64,000 nt of DNA from Pseudomonadota bacterium (GTDB lineage: Bacteria > Pseudomonadota > Gammaproteobacteria > Xanthomonadales > Rhodanobacteraceae). Below, piece after piece: positions 42,411 to 51,486 of the stretch. The number at the start of each line of letters is the position of its first letter. The stretch's first letter is position 1. The notes under the pieces were generated by a model. The model worked only from the letters and a program-made list of their open reading frames with translations, was not told the DNA's origin and made no database searches. The position numbers and the translations under genes were made by a program. The stretch covers positions 25,514 to 89,513 of the forward strand of contig JAFEFS010000059.1 of the NCBI GenBank assembly GCA_018240465.1. The letters are read 5' to 3'.

Positions 42411-43745
42411 CTATTGAGTGCCGGTCTTCAACCCTTCTTTCTCCGGTGCCAGCAGGCGCTCGCGCGCGAATACGCAGGAGAAGGTGCTGCCGACACCGAG
42501 CTCGCTTTCGATTTCGAGGCGTGCCTGATGCAGCTGCAGCACATGCTTGACGATGGACAGGCCAAGTCCGGTGCCGCCCGATTCGCGCGAGCGGCTGGTC
42601 GAGACGCGGTAGAAGCGCTCGGTGATGCGCGGCAGGTGCTCGGCCGGGATGCCGTAGCCGGTGTCGGCGACGGCGAAGCGTGCGCCGTCACCCGCGGTCG
42701 TCCGCCAGGAGATCTCGATGCGTCCACCCTCCGGCGTGTAGCGCACCGCGTTGGAGACGAGGTTGGAGAATGCGCTGTGCAGGTAGTCGGTCGAGCCGCA
42801 CAAGTCGGATTCGCAGCCGGGCACGATGTTTATGTGGTGGCGGCCCTGCGACAGGCCTTCGGCTTCGCGCTTCAGCGTCGACAGCAACGCGCGCATCGAC
42901 ACGCGCTCGCTGTCGTTGATCTGCTGCTGCGCTTCGAGGCGCGACAGCGTGAGCAGATCCTCGACGATCTGGGTCATGCGTCGCGACTGCCCACGCAGGT
43001 CGGCGAGCACCGGGGCGAGTTGCGGCATGACTTCGGGTTCGAGCATCTCGAGGTATCCGTGCAGCACGGTCAACGGTGTACGCAGTTCGTGTGACACGTT
43101 GGCGACGAAGTCGCGACGCACCTGTTCCAGTCGCGCGAGCGGAGTCATGTCGCGCACGACGAGCAGGCTGTGGTCGTAGGAATACGGGATCAGGCGTAAC
43201 GACAGGCGCACCGCGTCGTCGGCGTTCGAGGCGGCGTCGCGCAGCGGTTCGCGCGTCGGATCATCCTCGAGCCAGGCCTGGGCCGGCACCGGCAGGAAGT
43301 CGTTGACATGCGCGCCGCGGTCGCGCGGGGAAGCCATGCCGAGCAGACGCGCGGCCGCTTCGTTGAACCAGACCACGCTGCGCCCGCGGTCAAGCACGAC
43401 GACGCCATCGGGCAGCGCCGCTGCACCCTCGCGGAATGCGCGCAGGAGGTTGACGAGGCGCCGCTTGCGCGAACGTTCAGCGCGCAGCTTCATGTACAGG
43501 TAGGTGGAAATGTCGGACCACACACCGCGATCCTCCGGTGGTGGCGTGCGCTGACGCGAACGCAGCCAGGACTGAAGCCGGTAGAGGCTGAGCAGCGACC
43601 ACAGCGAGTAGCCGAGCAGGACGGCGATCAGCGTGTATCCGACCATGCCCAGCCACCAGCCGAGCACAAGCGCGACCGCCAGCAGGACGAAGAAACGTCC
43701 CAGCGAGACTTGCCACGCGTGGCTTTGCAGGAATTGCAGCTGCAT
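42411..43745 (-). CDS. phoR: Phosphate regulon sensor histidine kinase PhoR
   Basis: 444 aa from ATG 43745. Two N-terminal transmembrane helices with almost no periplasmic loop (FFVLLAVALVLGWWLGMVGY), as in PhoR, which senses through the Pst system. A PAS domain has DGVVVLDRGRSVVWFNEAAA. HisKA has VSHELRTPLTVLHGYLEMLE; HATPase has NLVSNAVRYTPEGG, VADTGYGIP and GGTGLGLSIVKHVL. Between phoB and ppk1. Confidence 0.94.
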   Translation of the reverse strand: MQLQFLQSHAWQVSLGRFFVLLAVALVLGWWLGMVGYTLIAVLLGYSLWSLLSLYRLQSWLRSRQRTPPPEDRGVWSDISTYLYMKLRAERSRKRRLVNLLRAFREGAAALPDGVVVLDRGRSVVWFNEAAARLLGMASPRDRGAHVNDFLPVPAQAWLEDDPTREPLRDAASNADDAVRLSLRLIPYSYDHSLLVVRDMTPLARLEQVRRDFVANVSHELRTPLTVLHGYLEMLEPEVMPQLAPVLADLRGQSRRMTQIVEDLLTLSRLEAQQQINDSERVSMRALLSTLKREAEGLSQGRHHINIVPGCESDLCGSTDYLHSAFSNLVSNAVRYTPEGGRIEISWRTTAGDGARFAVADTGYGIPAEHLPRITERFYRVSTSRSRESGGTGLGLSIVKHVLQLHQARLEIESELGVGSTFSCVFARERLLAPEKEGLKTGTQ

Positions 43746-43888
43746 TGGCTTGGTGAAGCAGACGTGCGATGCGCACAATTATACATTTACTTGTGCGATC
43801 GTCCCTGATCGCGAAAGTCCGGAAGTGGCCATCCTCGGCCGCACGTCTCGATGGAAGAGCAGCATTGTGCAGCCGGCCGTGCATGGGG

Positions 43889-44584
43889 CTATGCGACGGG
43901 CGTGGTCGAGAATCGATAGCCCGCGCCACGCACGGTCTGCACGAGGCCGTCGCAACGGTGCGGTTCGAGAGTCTTGCGCAGACGCCGGATATGCACGTCG
44001 ACGGTGCGCTCCTCGACGTAGACGCTGCCGCCCCAGACGTAGTCGAGCAACTGGCTGCGCGAGTAGACGCGCTCCGGGTGGGTCATGAAAAAGTGCAGCA
44101 GGCGGTATTCGGTCGGACCGATCGGCACGCTGTCCTCGCCCGCGTAGACGCGGTGCGCGGCGCTGTCGATCTTCAGTGCGCCGGCCTCGATCACGCCGTC
44201 GGAATCGATGCCATGGGTGCGGCGCATGACCGCGTTGATGCGAGCGATCAGTTCGCGCGGGGAGAACGGCTTGACCACGTAGTCATCGACGCCGGCTTCG
44301 AGGCCGCCGACGCGGTCGGTCTCCTCGCCGCGCGCCGTCAGCATGATGATCGGCACGTCGCGCGTGAGTTCTTCCTTGCGCAGGCGGCGGGCGAGATCGA
44401 GGCCGCTCATGCCGGGCAGCATCCAGTCGAGCAGGATCAGATCGGGCACGCGCTCGACGATCATGGTCTGTGCGGCGCGCGCGTCGGCGGCGTGGCTCGG
44501 TTCCATGCCGGCCTTGCGCAGGGCGAAGGCGACCATGTCGCGGATCGCGGGTTCGTCTTCGACGATCAGGATGTTTTTTTGCAC
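43889..44584 (-). CDS. phoB: Phosphate regulon response regulator PhoB
   Basis: 231-aa OmpR-family regulator with a GTG start. Receiver domain: [20 protein letters not shown], phospho-acceptor in [10 protein letters not shown], Thr in [10 protein letters not shown], Lys in [17 protein letters not shown]. The winged helix has [33 protein letters not shown] and [20 protein letters not shown]. Precedes phoR by 143 bp. Confidence 0.95.
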   Translation of the reverse strand: MQKNILIVEDEPAIRDMVAFALRKAGMEPSHAADARAAQTMIVERVPDLILLDWMLPGMSGLDLARRLRKEELTRDVPIIMLTARGEETDRVGGLEAGVDDYVVKPFSPRELIARINAVMRRTHGIDSDGVIEAGALKIDSAAHRVYAGEDSVPIGPTEYRLLHFFMTHPERVYSRSQLLDYVWGGSVYVEERTVDVHIRRLRKTLEPHRCDGLVQTVRGAGYRFSTTPVA

Positions 44585-44616
44585 GCGGTCAATCCATTGG
44601 CGCGGGGCGCGCGCTT

Positions 44617-44646
44617 TATGACAGATTGCGGTATTTCAAACGTCAA
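44617..44646 (-). promoter_or_regulatory. Candidate phoB promoter with Pho-box half site
   Basis: On the minus strand TTGACG (44641-44646) overlaps the stop of the upstream protease gene. CTGTCATA (44617-44624) follows 16 bp later and matches the first 8 nt of the Pho-box half-site consensus. A second half-site in the right phase is not visible. Suggests autoregulation, but weakly. Confidence 0.35.
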
Positions 44647-46613
44647 TTGTTACGATTGAATGACGCCGCGCCGCAATTGCCCCCGGAACCCGAATCCTGC
44701 GCCGGTTCGGCGGACAGTTTCGAGGCGCGCGAATCGGCGAGCGATGCGTCGAAACGCCGGTCGAACGCGCTCGTCGTTCCGTCCGCACGCGCGAAGGCAT
44801 CTTTCTGCGCGGCGGTCGAGTCGCTGTGCACGCTGAAACTCAATCCGGTTTTCGGCTTGAGGCAATCGCTGTCCGCGGTGAGCTTGCCCTGGTCCTCGGG
44901 ACGGATCTTGTGCCGGCGATAGTCGAGCACGAGCGGGGTCATCGCCGCGATCAGCGCTTCGACGCGCGTGCGCTGGTAGTAGTCGAGATCGCTGCGCCTG
45001 GAGATATCCTTCAACTGGTTGAGCGCGTCTTCGGCGCGGCCGTTGAGATAGGCGGCGGTCGCATGTGCTTCGCCGGCACGCACGGGGTCACCGGCGAGTT
45101 CGCAGGCGCGCGCGAAGGTGGTCTGCAGCGCCGGGTCCTCGTCGTCCTTTGCCAGTTGCGGGCGCAGCAATTCCTGCGCCCGCTTGCCGGCGGCCTTGTC
45201 GCCGTATTGGAGCAAGGCGTCGGCGTAGGCGAGCGCGAGTGCGCGATTGTTCGGAAACGACTTCTGCGCATGCGCGTAGCGTTGCAGGGCCGCGTCGCGC
45301 GCGCCGGAGTGCAGTTCGGCGTCACCGAGCGCGATCTGGAAAACGAGGTTCTCCGGCTCCGCCGCGGCGAGTTTCTGCAGCGGCTCGATCGCCTGTTTCG
45401 CCTTGCCGCCCTGGATCAGCGCGAGCGCGTGGCCGTAACGGTTGGCCGGTGTGTCGAATTCCCTGTGGTTGCGCAGATTGTCGGCATAGTAGGTGACCAG
45501 CTCGCCCGGGCGCGGGCTGGCCAGCACGCGCACGCGCTCGCGCATGAGTTCGTAGTAGGCCTGCGCGCGCGTGCGCTGTTCGGCGGTCGGCTGAACCGGA
45601 CGCAGCGTGCCCGGATTTGGCCGCGCCGCGGGGCCGATCGAAGCGAGCAGCGAGCCGGTCGCGATCACGGCGGGCTTGCCTGTGCCGTCCTTCGTCGCGC
45701 CGCCGTTTCCTGCATTGCCTTCGGCGGCCGCCTGAACATTGGCCACTCCGGCCAGTTCCTTCGGCGCCGCCTGCACGTCGCCGACCGTGACCACCGGGCG
45801 GTACTCCTTCTTGATCTGTTCGGCGCGCGCCTTCGCCTCGCTGATGCGCGTGGTCGTGACTGGATGGTCCATGAGCAGCGCCGGTATGTCGTTCTCATCG
45901 AAGCCCGGGCGCAGTGCGCGCTGCATGCGCTCGAAGAACCCGGCCATTGCGTCCGGATCGAAGCCGGCCTTGGCCAGCGTGGTGATGCCGACGCGGTCCG
46001 CTTCGGCCTCGTCGGCGCGAGTGAAGTTGATGCGCATCTGTTCGGCGAGACCTTGCACTGTCGCCAGCGCGCCGATGTCCGAATTGCTCGTGCTGTACGG
46101 ACTCGACTTCGACGCCGCGACGACGGCGAGGAGCATGCCGGCCAGCATCAGCGGCGTCATCTTCTGCTCGGCTTCGACCGCGCGGATCAGATGGTTCTGG
46201 GTGACATGCGAGATTTCATGTGCGAGCACCGCGGCGAGCTCGCCCTCGGTGTCGCTGGTCGTGATCAGGCCGGCATTGACGCCGACGAAACCGCCGGGCA
46301 GGGCGAATGCGTTGATCTCGTTGTCGCGCACGATGAAGAACGTGAACGGCTGGTCCGGCTGCGGGCTGTAGGAAACGAGCTTGTAGCCGAGTGTATTCAG
46401 ATAGTCCGCGAGCAGCGCATCGTCGAGCACCGCGCTCTGGTTGCGCAACTCGTGCAGCACGTAAAACCCGTATTGGCGCTGCTCTTCGGGCGAGGCGATC
46501 TTGCCCGCCGAACTGCCGAGGTTGGGCAGGCGCGTGTCCGCGGCGTAGCCATGGCTGGTGAGCACCGCGAGTGCGGCGACGAAGAGGGCAGGCAGGAAAT
46601 GCTTGGCAAACAT
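44643..46613 (-). CDS. BepA-like M48 metalloprotease with TPR region
   Basis: 656-aa periplasmic protease/chaperone of the BepA (YfgC) type, which degrades or helps assemble outer-membrane proteins such as LptD. Signal peptide ends near residue 24. Zinc motif HEISH at 132-136, third ligand in the RADEAEADRVGI block, and MDHPVTTTRISEA. A 70-residue Gly/Ala-rich linker (residues about 290-360) separates it from TPR-like repeats. The last roughly 75 residues form a Ser/Asp-rich tail absent from E. coli BepA (487 aa). Confidence 0.85.
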   Translation of the reverse strand: MFAKHFLPALFVAALAVLTSHGYAADTRLPNLGSSAGKIASPEEQRQYGFYVLHELRNQSAVLDDALLADYLNTLGYKLVSYSPQPDQPFTFFIVRDNEINAFALPGGFVGVNAGLITTSDTEGELAAVLAHEISHVTQNHLIRAVEAEQKMTPLMLAGMLLAVVAASKSSPYSTSNSDIGALATVQGLAEQMRINFTRADEAEADRVGITTLAKAGFDPDAMAGFFERMQRALRPGFDENDIPALLMDHPVTTTRISEAKARAEQIKKEYRPVVTVGDVQAAPKELAGVANVQAAAEGNAGNGGATKDGTGKPAVIATGSLLASIGPAARPNPGTLRPVQPTAEQRTRAQAYYELMRERVRVLASPRPGELVTYYADNLRNHREFDTPANRYGHALALIQGGKAKQAIEPLQKLAAAEPENLVFQIALGDAELHSGARDAALQRYAHAQKSFPNNRALALAYADALLQYGDKAAGKRAQELLRPQLAKDDEDPALQTTFARACELAGDPVRAGEAHATAAYLNGRAEDALNQLKDISRRSDLDYYQRTRVEALIAAMTPLVLDYRRHKIRPEDQGKLTADSDCLKPKTGLSFSVHSDSTAAQKDAFARADGTTSAFDRRFDASLADSRASKLSAEPAQDSGSGGNCGAASFNRNN

Positions 46614-46797
46614 GGAGGTGACGCGAGGTAGCGGGAAATCCTGGGATCACCTTACTCCTGCAAAGGTTCCGCATCCACTGTTTGCACCCTGCGCGGTGAC
46701 GTTGCGCTCAGACGGCGTTCAAGCGAGCGCGGCTCTGGAAATCCGTCCGCGCAACCCCCACACTGGCAGGGAAGCGCGCAGCGCGCGAAGGAAATCC

Positions 46798-47067
46798 ATG
46801 ATGGGCACCAGAGTCGAAATTTTCACTGGCGCGAACTGCGCCTACTGCGTCGCCGCGAAGAACCTGCTCAAGGCCAAAGGCCTCGACTACGAGGAATTCC
46901 GCATCGATCAGGATCCGGCCCGCCTGCAGGAAATGCTCAGCCGTTCGGCCAATCGGCGCACCGTGCCGCAGATTTTCATCAACGGCGAGCATGTCGGCGG
47001 TTTCGACGATCTCGCCGCCGCCGAGCGCAGCGGCAAGCTCGCGCAACTGATCGGTGCGGCGGCATGA
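46798..47067 (+). CDS. grxC: Glutaredoxin 3-type
   Basis: 89-aa glutaredoxin (MMG start; the second ATG is equally possible, with AAGGAAA upstream). The dithiol active site is CAYC at residues 14-17 instead of the usual CPYC. RRTVPQIFINGEHVGGFDDL is the conserved glutathione-binding part with cis-Pro. Divergent from the BepA-like gene and overlapping the following AhpD-like gene by 4 nt, suggesting joint redox work. Confidence 0.9.
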   Translation: MMGTRVEIFTGANCAYCVAAKNLLKAKGLDYEEFRIDQDPARLQEMLSRSANRRTVPQIFINGEHVGGFDDLAAAERSGKLAQLIGAAA

Positions 47068-47498
47068 GTGCACGCAAGCCGTCGGCAGGGGGCGGGGTTG
47101 CGTCGAAGAAAGCCGCGAAGCGCGCGCCGGCGAAGCCAGCGGCGAAGGTGCCGGACCGGATCACGGAGTTCAGCGAGTTCCGCAAGCGCATGAACGAGCG
47201 CATCCTCGAGCACGACAACCAGGTCGTGCGGCGTTTCTTTGCGCTCGACACGCAGACGTACAGAGGCGGTGCGCTGAATCAGAAAACTAAGGAACTGCTC
47301 GGCCTCGTTGCTTCGCTGGTCCTGCGCTGCGACGACTGCATCAGCTACCATCTCGCGCAGTGCCGCGAGGCCGGCGTGGATCGCGACGAGTTCTTCGAGG
47401 CGTTCAGCGTCGGCCTCGTCGTCGGTGGATCGATCGTGATCCCGCACCTGCGCCGCGCGGTGGATTTTCTCGATCGACTTGAAACCATGCCGGCATAG
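47064..47498 (+). CDS. Carboxymuconolactone decarboxylase/AhpD-like protein
   Basis: 144 aa: a basic Lys/Ala-rich N-terminal tail of about 30 residues, then an AhpD-like helical domain with LGLVASLVLRCDDCISYHLA, the CxxC-xxx-H thiol motif used by alkylhydroperoxidase-type disulfide reductases. The C-terminal VGLVVGGSIVIPHLRRAVDF is typical. Coupled to glutaredoxin by an ATGA overlap, so a thiol peroxidase-related role is likely; the exact substrate is unknown. Confidence 0.85.
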   Translation: MSARKPSAGGGVASKKAAKRAPAKPAAKVPDRITEFSEFRKRMNERILEHDNQVVRRFFALDTQTYRGGALNQKTKELLGLVASLVLRCDDCISYHLAQCREAGVDRDEFFEAFSVGLVVGGSIVIPHLRRAVDFLDRLETMPA

Positions 47499-47595
47499 CC
47501 GGCATACGGTTCATCTTTCTTCTGATGCCCGCTACCACGGCTTCGCAGCAACGGCGATAATAGGCGGCTCCATCCTTGCAGAACGCGAGCACCAG

Positions 47596-48603
47596 ATGAC
47601 TACCACGATTGCGGTGATCCCCGGCGACGGCATCGGCCCGGAGATCATGCAGGCGACCTTGCGCGTGATCGACGCGCTCGGTCTCGACATCAAATACGAT
47701 TTCGTCGAGGCCGGCGTCGCCGCACAGAACAAGTTCGGCGAGCTGCTGCCGCAGGCCACACTGGACGCCATTGCCAGGCACAAGGTTGCACTGAAGAGCC
47801 CGTTGACGACCCCGGTCGGCGAAGGCTTCACCTCGATCAACGTCGCCTTGCGCAAGAAGTTCGACCTGTACGCGAACGTGCGTCCGGCGATCTCGTTCCC
47901 CGGCACCAAGTCGCGCTACGAGAACATCGACATCCTCACCGTACGTGAAAACACCGAGGGCGCCTACATCGGCGAGGGCCAGCAGGTGTCGGCGGACGGC
48001 GAGACCGCGACGCTGACGCAGAAGATCACGCGCAAGGGCTCCGAGCGCATCGTGCGCTACGCGTTCGACCTGGCGCGCAGCGCCGGGCGCAAGAAGGTCA
48101 CGATCGTGCACAAGGCGAACATCCTGAAGTCGACCTCGGGTTTGTTTCTCAAGGTAGCGCGTGAAGTCTCGGCGCAATACCCCGAGATCGAGCACAACGA
48201 GATGATCGTCGACAACACCTGCATGCAGCTGGTGATGAATCCGTGGCAGTTCGACGTGATCGTGACCACGAACCTGTTCGGCGACATCCTCTCCGACCTG
48301 TGCGCCGGCCTCGTCGGCGGCCTCGGCCTCGCGCCGGGTGCGAACATCGGCAGCGATGCGGCGATCTTCGAGGCCGTGCACGGCTCCGCGCCAGACATCG
48401 CCGGCAAGGGCATCGCAAATCCCTGCGCGCTGTTGCTCGGCGCCTGTCAGATGCTCGGCCATCTCGGCCACGAGGTGGAGGCGAACCGGGTGCGCGGCGC
48501 GATGCGCGCGACGATTGTGGCCAGGGATAGGGTCACGCCCGACCTCGGCGGCAACGGCACCACGGACAGTTTCGCCGAGGCGTTGATCGAACGCATGAAA
48601 TGA
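47596..48603 (+). CDS. NAD-dependent isocitrate dehydrogenase family protein
   Basis: 335-aa beta-decarboxylating dehydrogenase from ATG 47596. Substrate motif SPLTTPVGEGFTSINVALRK with the Ser/Asn pattern of NAD-IDH, RPAISFPGTKSRYENIDILT, catalytic Tyr/Lys regions (ENTEGAYIGEG, TIVHKANILKSTSG), and metal-binding DNTCMQLVMNP with FDVIVTTNLFGDILSDLCAG. HGSAPDIAGKGIANP binds the cofactor. Close to the 334-aa NAD-IDH of xanthomonads. LeuB (shorter arm, RPxx loop) and NADP-type Icd (about 415 aa) are less likely. Confidence 0.85.
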   Translation: MTTTIAVIPGDGIGPEIMQATLRVIDALGLDIKYDFVEAGVAAQNKFGELLPQATLDAIARHKVALKSPLTTPVGEGFTSINVALRKKFDLYANVRPAISFPGTKSRYENIDILTVRENTEGAYIGEGQQVSADGETATLTQKITRKGSERIVRYAFDLARSAGRKKVTIVHKANILKSTSGLFLKVAREVSAQYPEIEHNEMIVDNTCMQLVMNPWQFDVIVTTNLFGDILSDLCAGLVGGLGLAPGANIGSDAAIFEAVHGSAPDIAGKGIANPCALLLGACQMLGHLGHEVEANRVRGAMRATIVARDRVTPDLGGNGTTDSFAEALIERMK

Positions 48604-48607
48604 CGAA

Positions 48608-48632
48608 AAAGCCCGGCTTGAAGCCGGGCTTT
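48608..48632. terminator. Bidirectional terminator between icd-like and metalloprotease genes
   Basis: Arms AAAGCCCGGC and GCCGGGCTTT pair perfectly around TTGAA, placed between two convergent genes (stops at 48603 and 48652). The A-run on the left and T-run on the right serve both directions. Confidence 0.85.
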
Positions 48633-48651
48633 CTGCATGGGCGCAGGCGAT

Positions 48652-51108
48652 TCAGGGTTGTTGCGCGACGCCGATGTTGTAGATCCGCACGTTGTTGCGC
48701 ACGAATGCACCGCCGGGCAGGTTGGCGTTGATCGTCGCCGTGTCGTTCGCCGGATTCGAAGCGTCGAGATTCAGCGTGATCGTGCCGATCTGCACCGGAT
48801 TCTGCTTCACCGGCGTACAACTGCGGCAGTAGCCTGCGGCGTTCTGCATCAGCGGGATAGGCTGGCCGTTGACGAACGGCAGTGCGTTGGCCACGGCCCA
48901 CACCGGCTTGCCGCTGGCGTCGCCGAAGTAGAAGTCGAGCGCGACTTGGTTGCCCTGGCTGCCGCGATTCACGTCGAGCACCGAAAAGCCCCAGCCCGAG
49001 TCGCTGGAGCCGCCGTAGTAGAGGCCGCCCAGATCGGGCGAGGCGTTCTGCGCGAGCGTGGTCAGCGGCTGGATGCACCAATCGCCCTGTTCGAGCGTGT
49101 TGGGTGGGCTGCTCTGGTCGACGAACTTCCAGCTGAGCACGCCGAGCAGGAGACCCGCGTTGACTTCGGCGCTGCGATCGATGGCGCGGCAGGCCGGCGA
49201 ATTCGCGGCCTGGTTGAAGTCGACGACGATGCTGCCGCCGGTGACCGCGACCGGCGTCGCTTTCTTCGCCACCGGGTCGTAGTGCATGCGCACCAGCGTG
49301 CTGCCGTCGGGGCCGATGATTGCCGGCACGTAGACGCCGTCGACGACATGACCCTGCGACTGGAATATCTCCACCGCGCCGCTCGCATCGTAGGTGTAGA
49401 AGATCAGGAAGTAGTTGTCGCCGAGATCGTCATGACCGACGAAACGGAAGTCGAGACCGTGACCGCTGTGTGCGCGGTCGTACCAGATGCCGGTGAACGG
49501 CTTGGCGAACGTCGCCGCGGGCGCCGGCGCGTTCGACCAGCCCATCGCTGCGAGCATCGGCTGGGCGAGGCCCATCATGCGCGACTGGCCGGCGTTGTAG
49601 AACGCGTTCATCAGATCGCCCTGCTGCACCGTATGCGACAGGGTAGAGCCGACCGAGGTACTGCAGGCCGTGGTCTTGGTCACGTCGCAGGGTGCGTACA
49701 GGCTGGGGAAATTGTTCGGCGCGGGGCCGGTTGCCTGGTTCGCGGACGAGTTCACCGCGAGCGGGTCGGACCAGCGCAGCAAGGTCGGCGCAAAACGCGT
49801 GCCGGTGCTGGTCGTGGTCACGGTGTTGCCCGACGTCATCGCCGCGGCGCGGGCCGCATTGTTCGGCTGGCTGTTGAGTTCGTAGCCGAAGAACGGCGTA
49901 TAACTCTGCATGTCGGCGCCGACGTCGACGATGCTGTCGCCGAACACGTCGTCCCAGGGGCCGAGGTCATAGTTCTGGTAGGTGACCGTCGTCGCGCTCT
50001 TGGTAATGCCGGCGCGCGCACCAATCGGCCCTGCGCTCGGGTCGGTGTTGGCGAGACCGAGGAAGCCGAGGCCATGGGTGATCTCGTGCATCGCGATGGC
50101 GATGAAATCGGACGAGTTCGTGCTGTTGTCCGGGGTATAGCCGAAATAGAACGGGCTGCCGCCGAGCACGCCGGCCGTGCCGATGTCGGAGTTGAACGTG
50201 ATTTCGACGACATCACCGTCAACGCCGACGCAACTGCCGCCGAGCGCGCCGCACGGGGTCGTACCGCCCATGCGCGCGATCTGCGTGTTCGAGTACCAGG
50301 TATACCTTTTTGCCAGCCAGGGCATGGGGAAGCTGGTATCGGTGAACGCGAGGCTGGTCGAGGAGGCATGCGCGAGGGTCGCGCGCGTGGCGGTACCGCC
50401 GAGGTGCGCCCAGCAGGCATGCACCGTGATCGGGACGGGTGAATTGAGCTGTTGCGCGAGCTGCTGCACGGCATATTGCAGCGCGTTCTTGCGCTGGTCG
50501 CCGAGCGTCGTGCCCGGATTGCCGCCGACCGCAGATGCCGCGGTCGCGTCCGACCAAGGAGCAACATCGCAGCTCTGCGTCGGGTCGGTGGAGTTGGTGC
50601 TCGGATTGCCGAAATCGAGTGCGATGTTTGCGGTCGCCACCGTGGTCGATGGGGTCGCGGTCAGCGTTGCGGTCGCGCTCGACTTCGAACCGTTGATCGC
50701 GGTGATGTACCAGCGTCCGGCGGTCAACGGAATCGTGCTCGCGTTGGTGACCACGATCGATTCGTTCGATGATGAACTCATCGAGTGGTATTGCGCGTAG
50801 CGCTGGATCATGTCGTAGCTCAGGCACGGCGGCGCGGTCGCCGCGGTCGAGCAGTTGGCCGTGTCGGGGAATGGTGAACCGTAGCGCAGGAACAGGTCGA
50901 CGTCGCCGCCGCTCCCCGTCATGTTGACGGTGAGCTGCTTTGCCGAGGCGTCGACGTCGATGTACGCGTTCGTGATCAGGGTGTTGGCGCCAAAATTCAC
51001 GGTGAGTGGAGTTCCCGGCGTCAGTGCGGTTGCGGCGAAGGCAGCGGACGAAACGAGCGCGCCGAAGGTCGCGACAAAAGCGGACAGGCGGATGCGTGGG
51101 CTCATCAT
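48652..51108 (-). CDS. Secreted zinc metalloprotease with PPC-like and C-terminal surface modules
   Basis: 818 aa. Signal peptide MSPRIRLSAFVATFGALVSS (before AAFAA). A pre-peptidase C-terminal (PPC)-like domain is placed N-terminally (KQLTVNMTGSGGDVDLFLRY, TAGRWYITAIN). The protease core has HEITHGLGFLG near residues 316-326: two His and a Glu are there, but the third metzincin ligand position is Gly. Two beta-rich modules follow (GIWYDRAHSGHGLDF and GLYYGGSSDSGWGF). Cys pairs fit an extracellular protein. SD GGAGG precedes ATG ATG. Coupled to the small secreted gene upstream. Confidence 0.8.
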   Translation of the reverse strand: MMSPRIRLSAFVATFGALVSSAAFAATALTPGTPLTVNFGANTLITNAYIDVDASAKQLTVNMTGSGGDVDLFLRYGSPFPDTANCSTAATAPPCLSYDMIQRYAQYHSMSSSSNESIVVTNASTIPLTAGRWYITAINGSKSSATATLTATPSTTVATANIALDFGNPSTNSTDPTQSCDVAPWSDATAASAVGGNPGTTLGDQRKNALQYAVQQLAQQLNSPVPITVHACWAHLGGTATRATLAHASSTSLAFTDTSFPMPWLAKRYTWYSNTQIARMGGTTPCGALGGSCVGVDGDVVEITFNSDIGTAGVLGGSPFYFGYTPDNSTNSSDFIAIAMHEITHGLGFLGLANTDPSAGPIGARAGITKSATTVTYQNYDLGPWDDVFGDSIVDVGADMQSYTPFFGYELNSQPNNAARAAAMTSGNTVTTTSTGTRFAPTLLRWSDPLAVNSSANQATGPAPNNFPSLYAPCDVTKTTACSTSVGSTLSHTVQQGDLMNAFYNAGQSRMMGLAQPMLAAMGWSNAPAPAATFAKPFTGIWYDRAHSGHGLDFRFVGHDDLGDNYFLIFYTYDASGAVEIFQSQGHVVDGVYVPAIIGPDGSTLVRMHYDPVAKKATPVAVTGGSIVVDFNQAANSPACRAIDRSAEVNAGLLLGVLSWKFVDQSSPPNTLEQGDWCIQPLTTLAQNASPDLGGLYYGGSSDSGWGFSVLDVNRGSQGNQVALDFYFGDASGKPVWAVANALPFVNGQPIPLMQNAAGYCRSCTPVKQNPVQIGTITLNLDASNPANDTATINANLPGGAFVRNNVRIYNIGVAQQP

Positions 51109-51386
51109 TGCGCCTCCGGCAGCGGTGTACGGGTCGGTGCCTTGCCCGCACGCGGATTCGGTTTTTCGACGCAGCCCACTTCGAGCGTGCCGTCGTCATT
51201 GCGCGTCGCGATCGCGGCAGTGAGTTTCGGACTGCTGACGGCGTTGCCCGCGAACGCGGGCTTTGCCGCAGTCCCGGCGCCAGGCGCCATGGCGAGCGGC
51301 TGGGCTTGCAACGGGGGCGTGTCGGCGGCGTATGCACTGCTCGCGCAGGTGGCCACTACGGCAGTGAACAGCAGGGTCATCCTCAT
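51105..51386 (-). CDS. Small secreted protein coupled to the metalloprotease
   Basis: 93 aa with a signal peptide (MTLLFTAVVATCASSAYA). The mature part is Ala/Pro-rich and ends with AAIATRNDDGTLEVGCVEKP, holding one Cys. No family recognised. Its stop overlaps the protease start (ATGA), so the two are made together; inhibitor, propeptide-like chaperone or secretion partner are possible. An imperfect palindrome TGTCGATTTCGACA lies 20 bp upstream (51407-51420) and may be an operator. Confidence 0.65.
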   Translation of the reverse strand: MRMTLLFTAVVATCASSAYAADTPPLQAQPLAMAPGAGTAAKPAFAGNAVSSPKLTAAIATRNDDGTLEVGCVEKPNPRAGKAPTRTPLPEAQ

Positions 51387-51486
51387 CGCGGGCTCCTTGG
51401 GTTCGATGTCGATTTCGACACGGGGGCGGAGTCTGGCGCAGTCTGCATTACCCGATCGTTAACTGCGCCGCAGTCGATTGCGAAAG

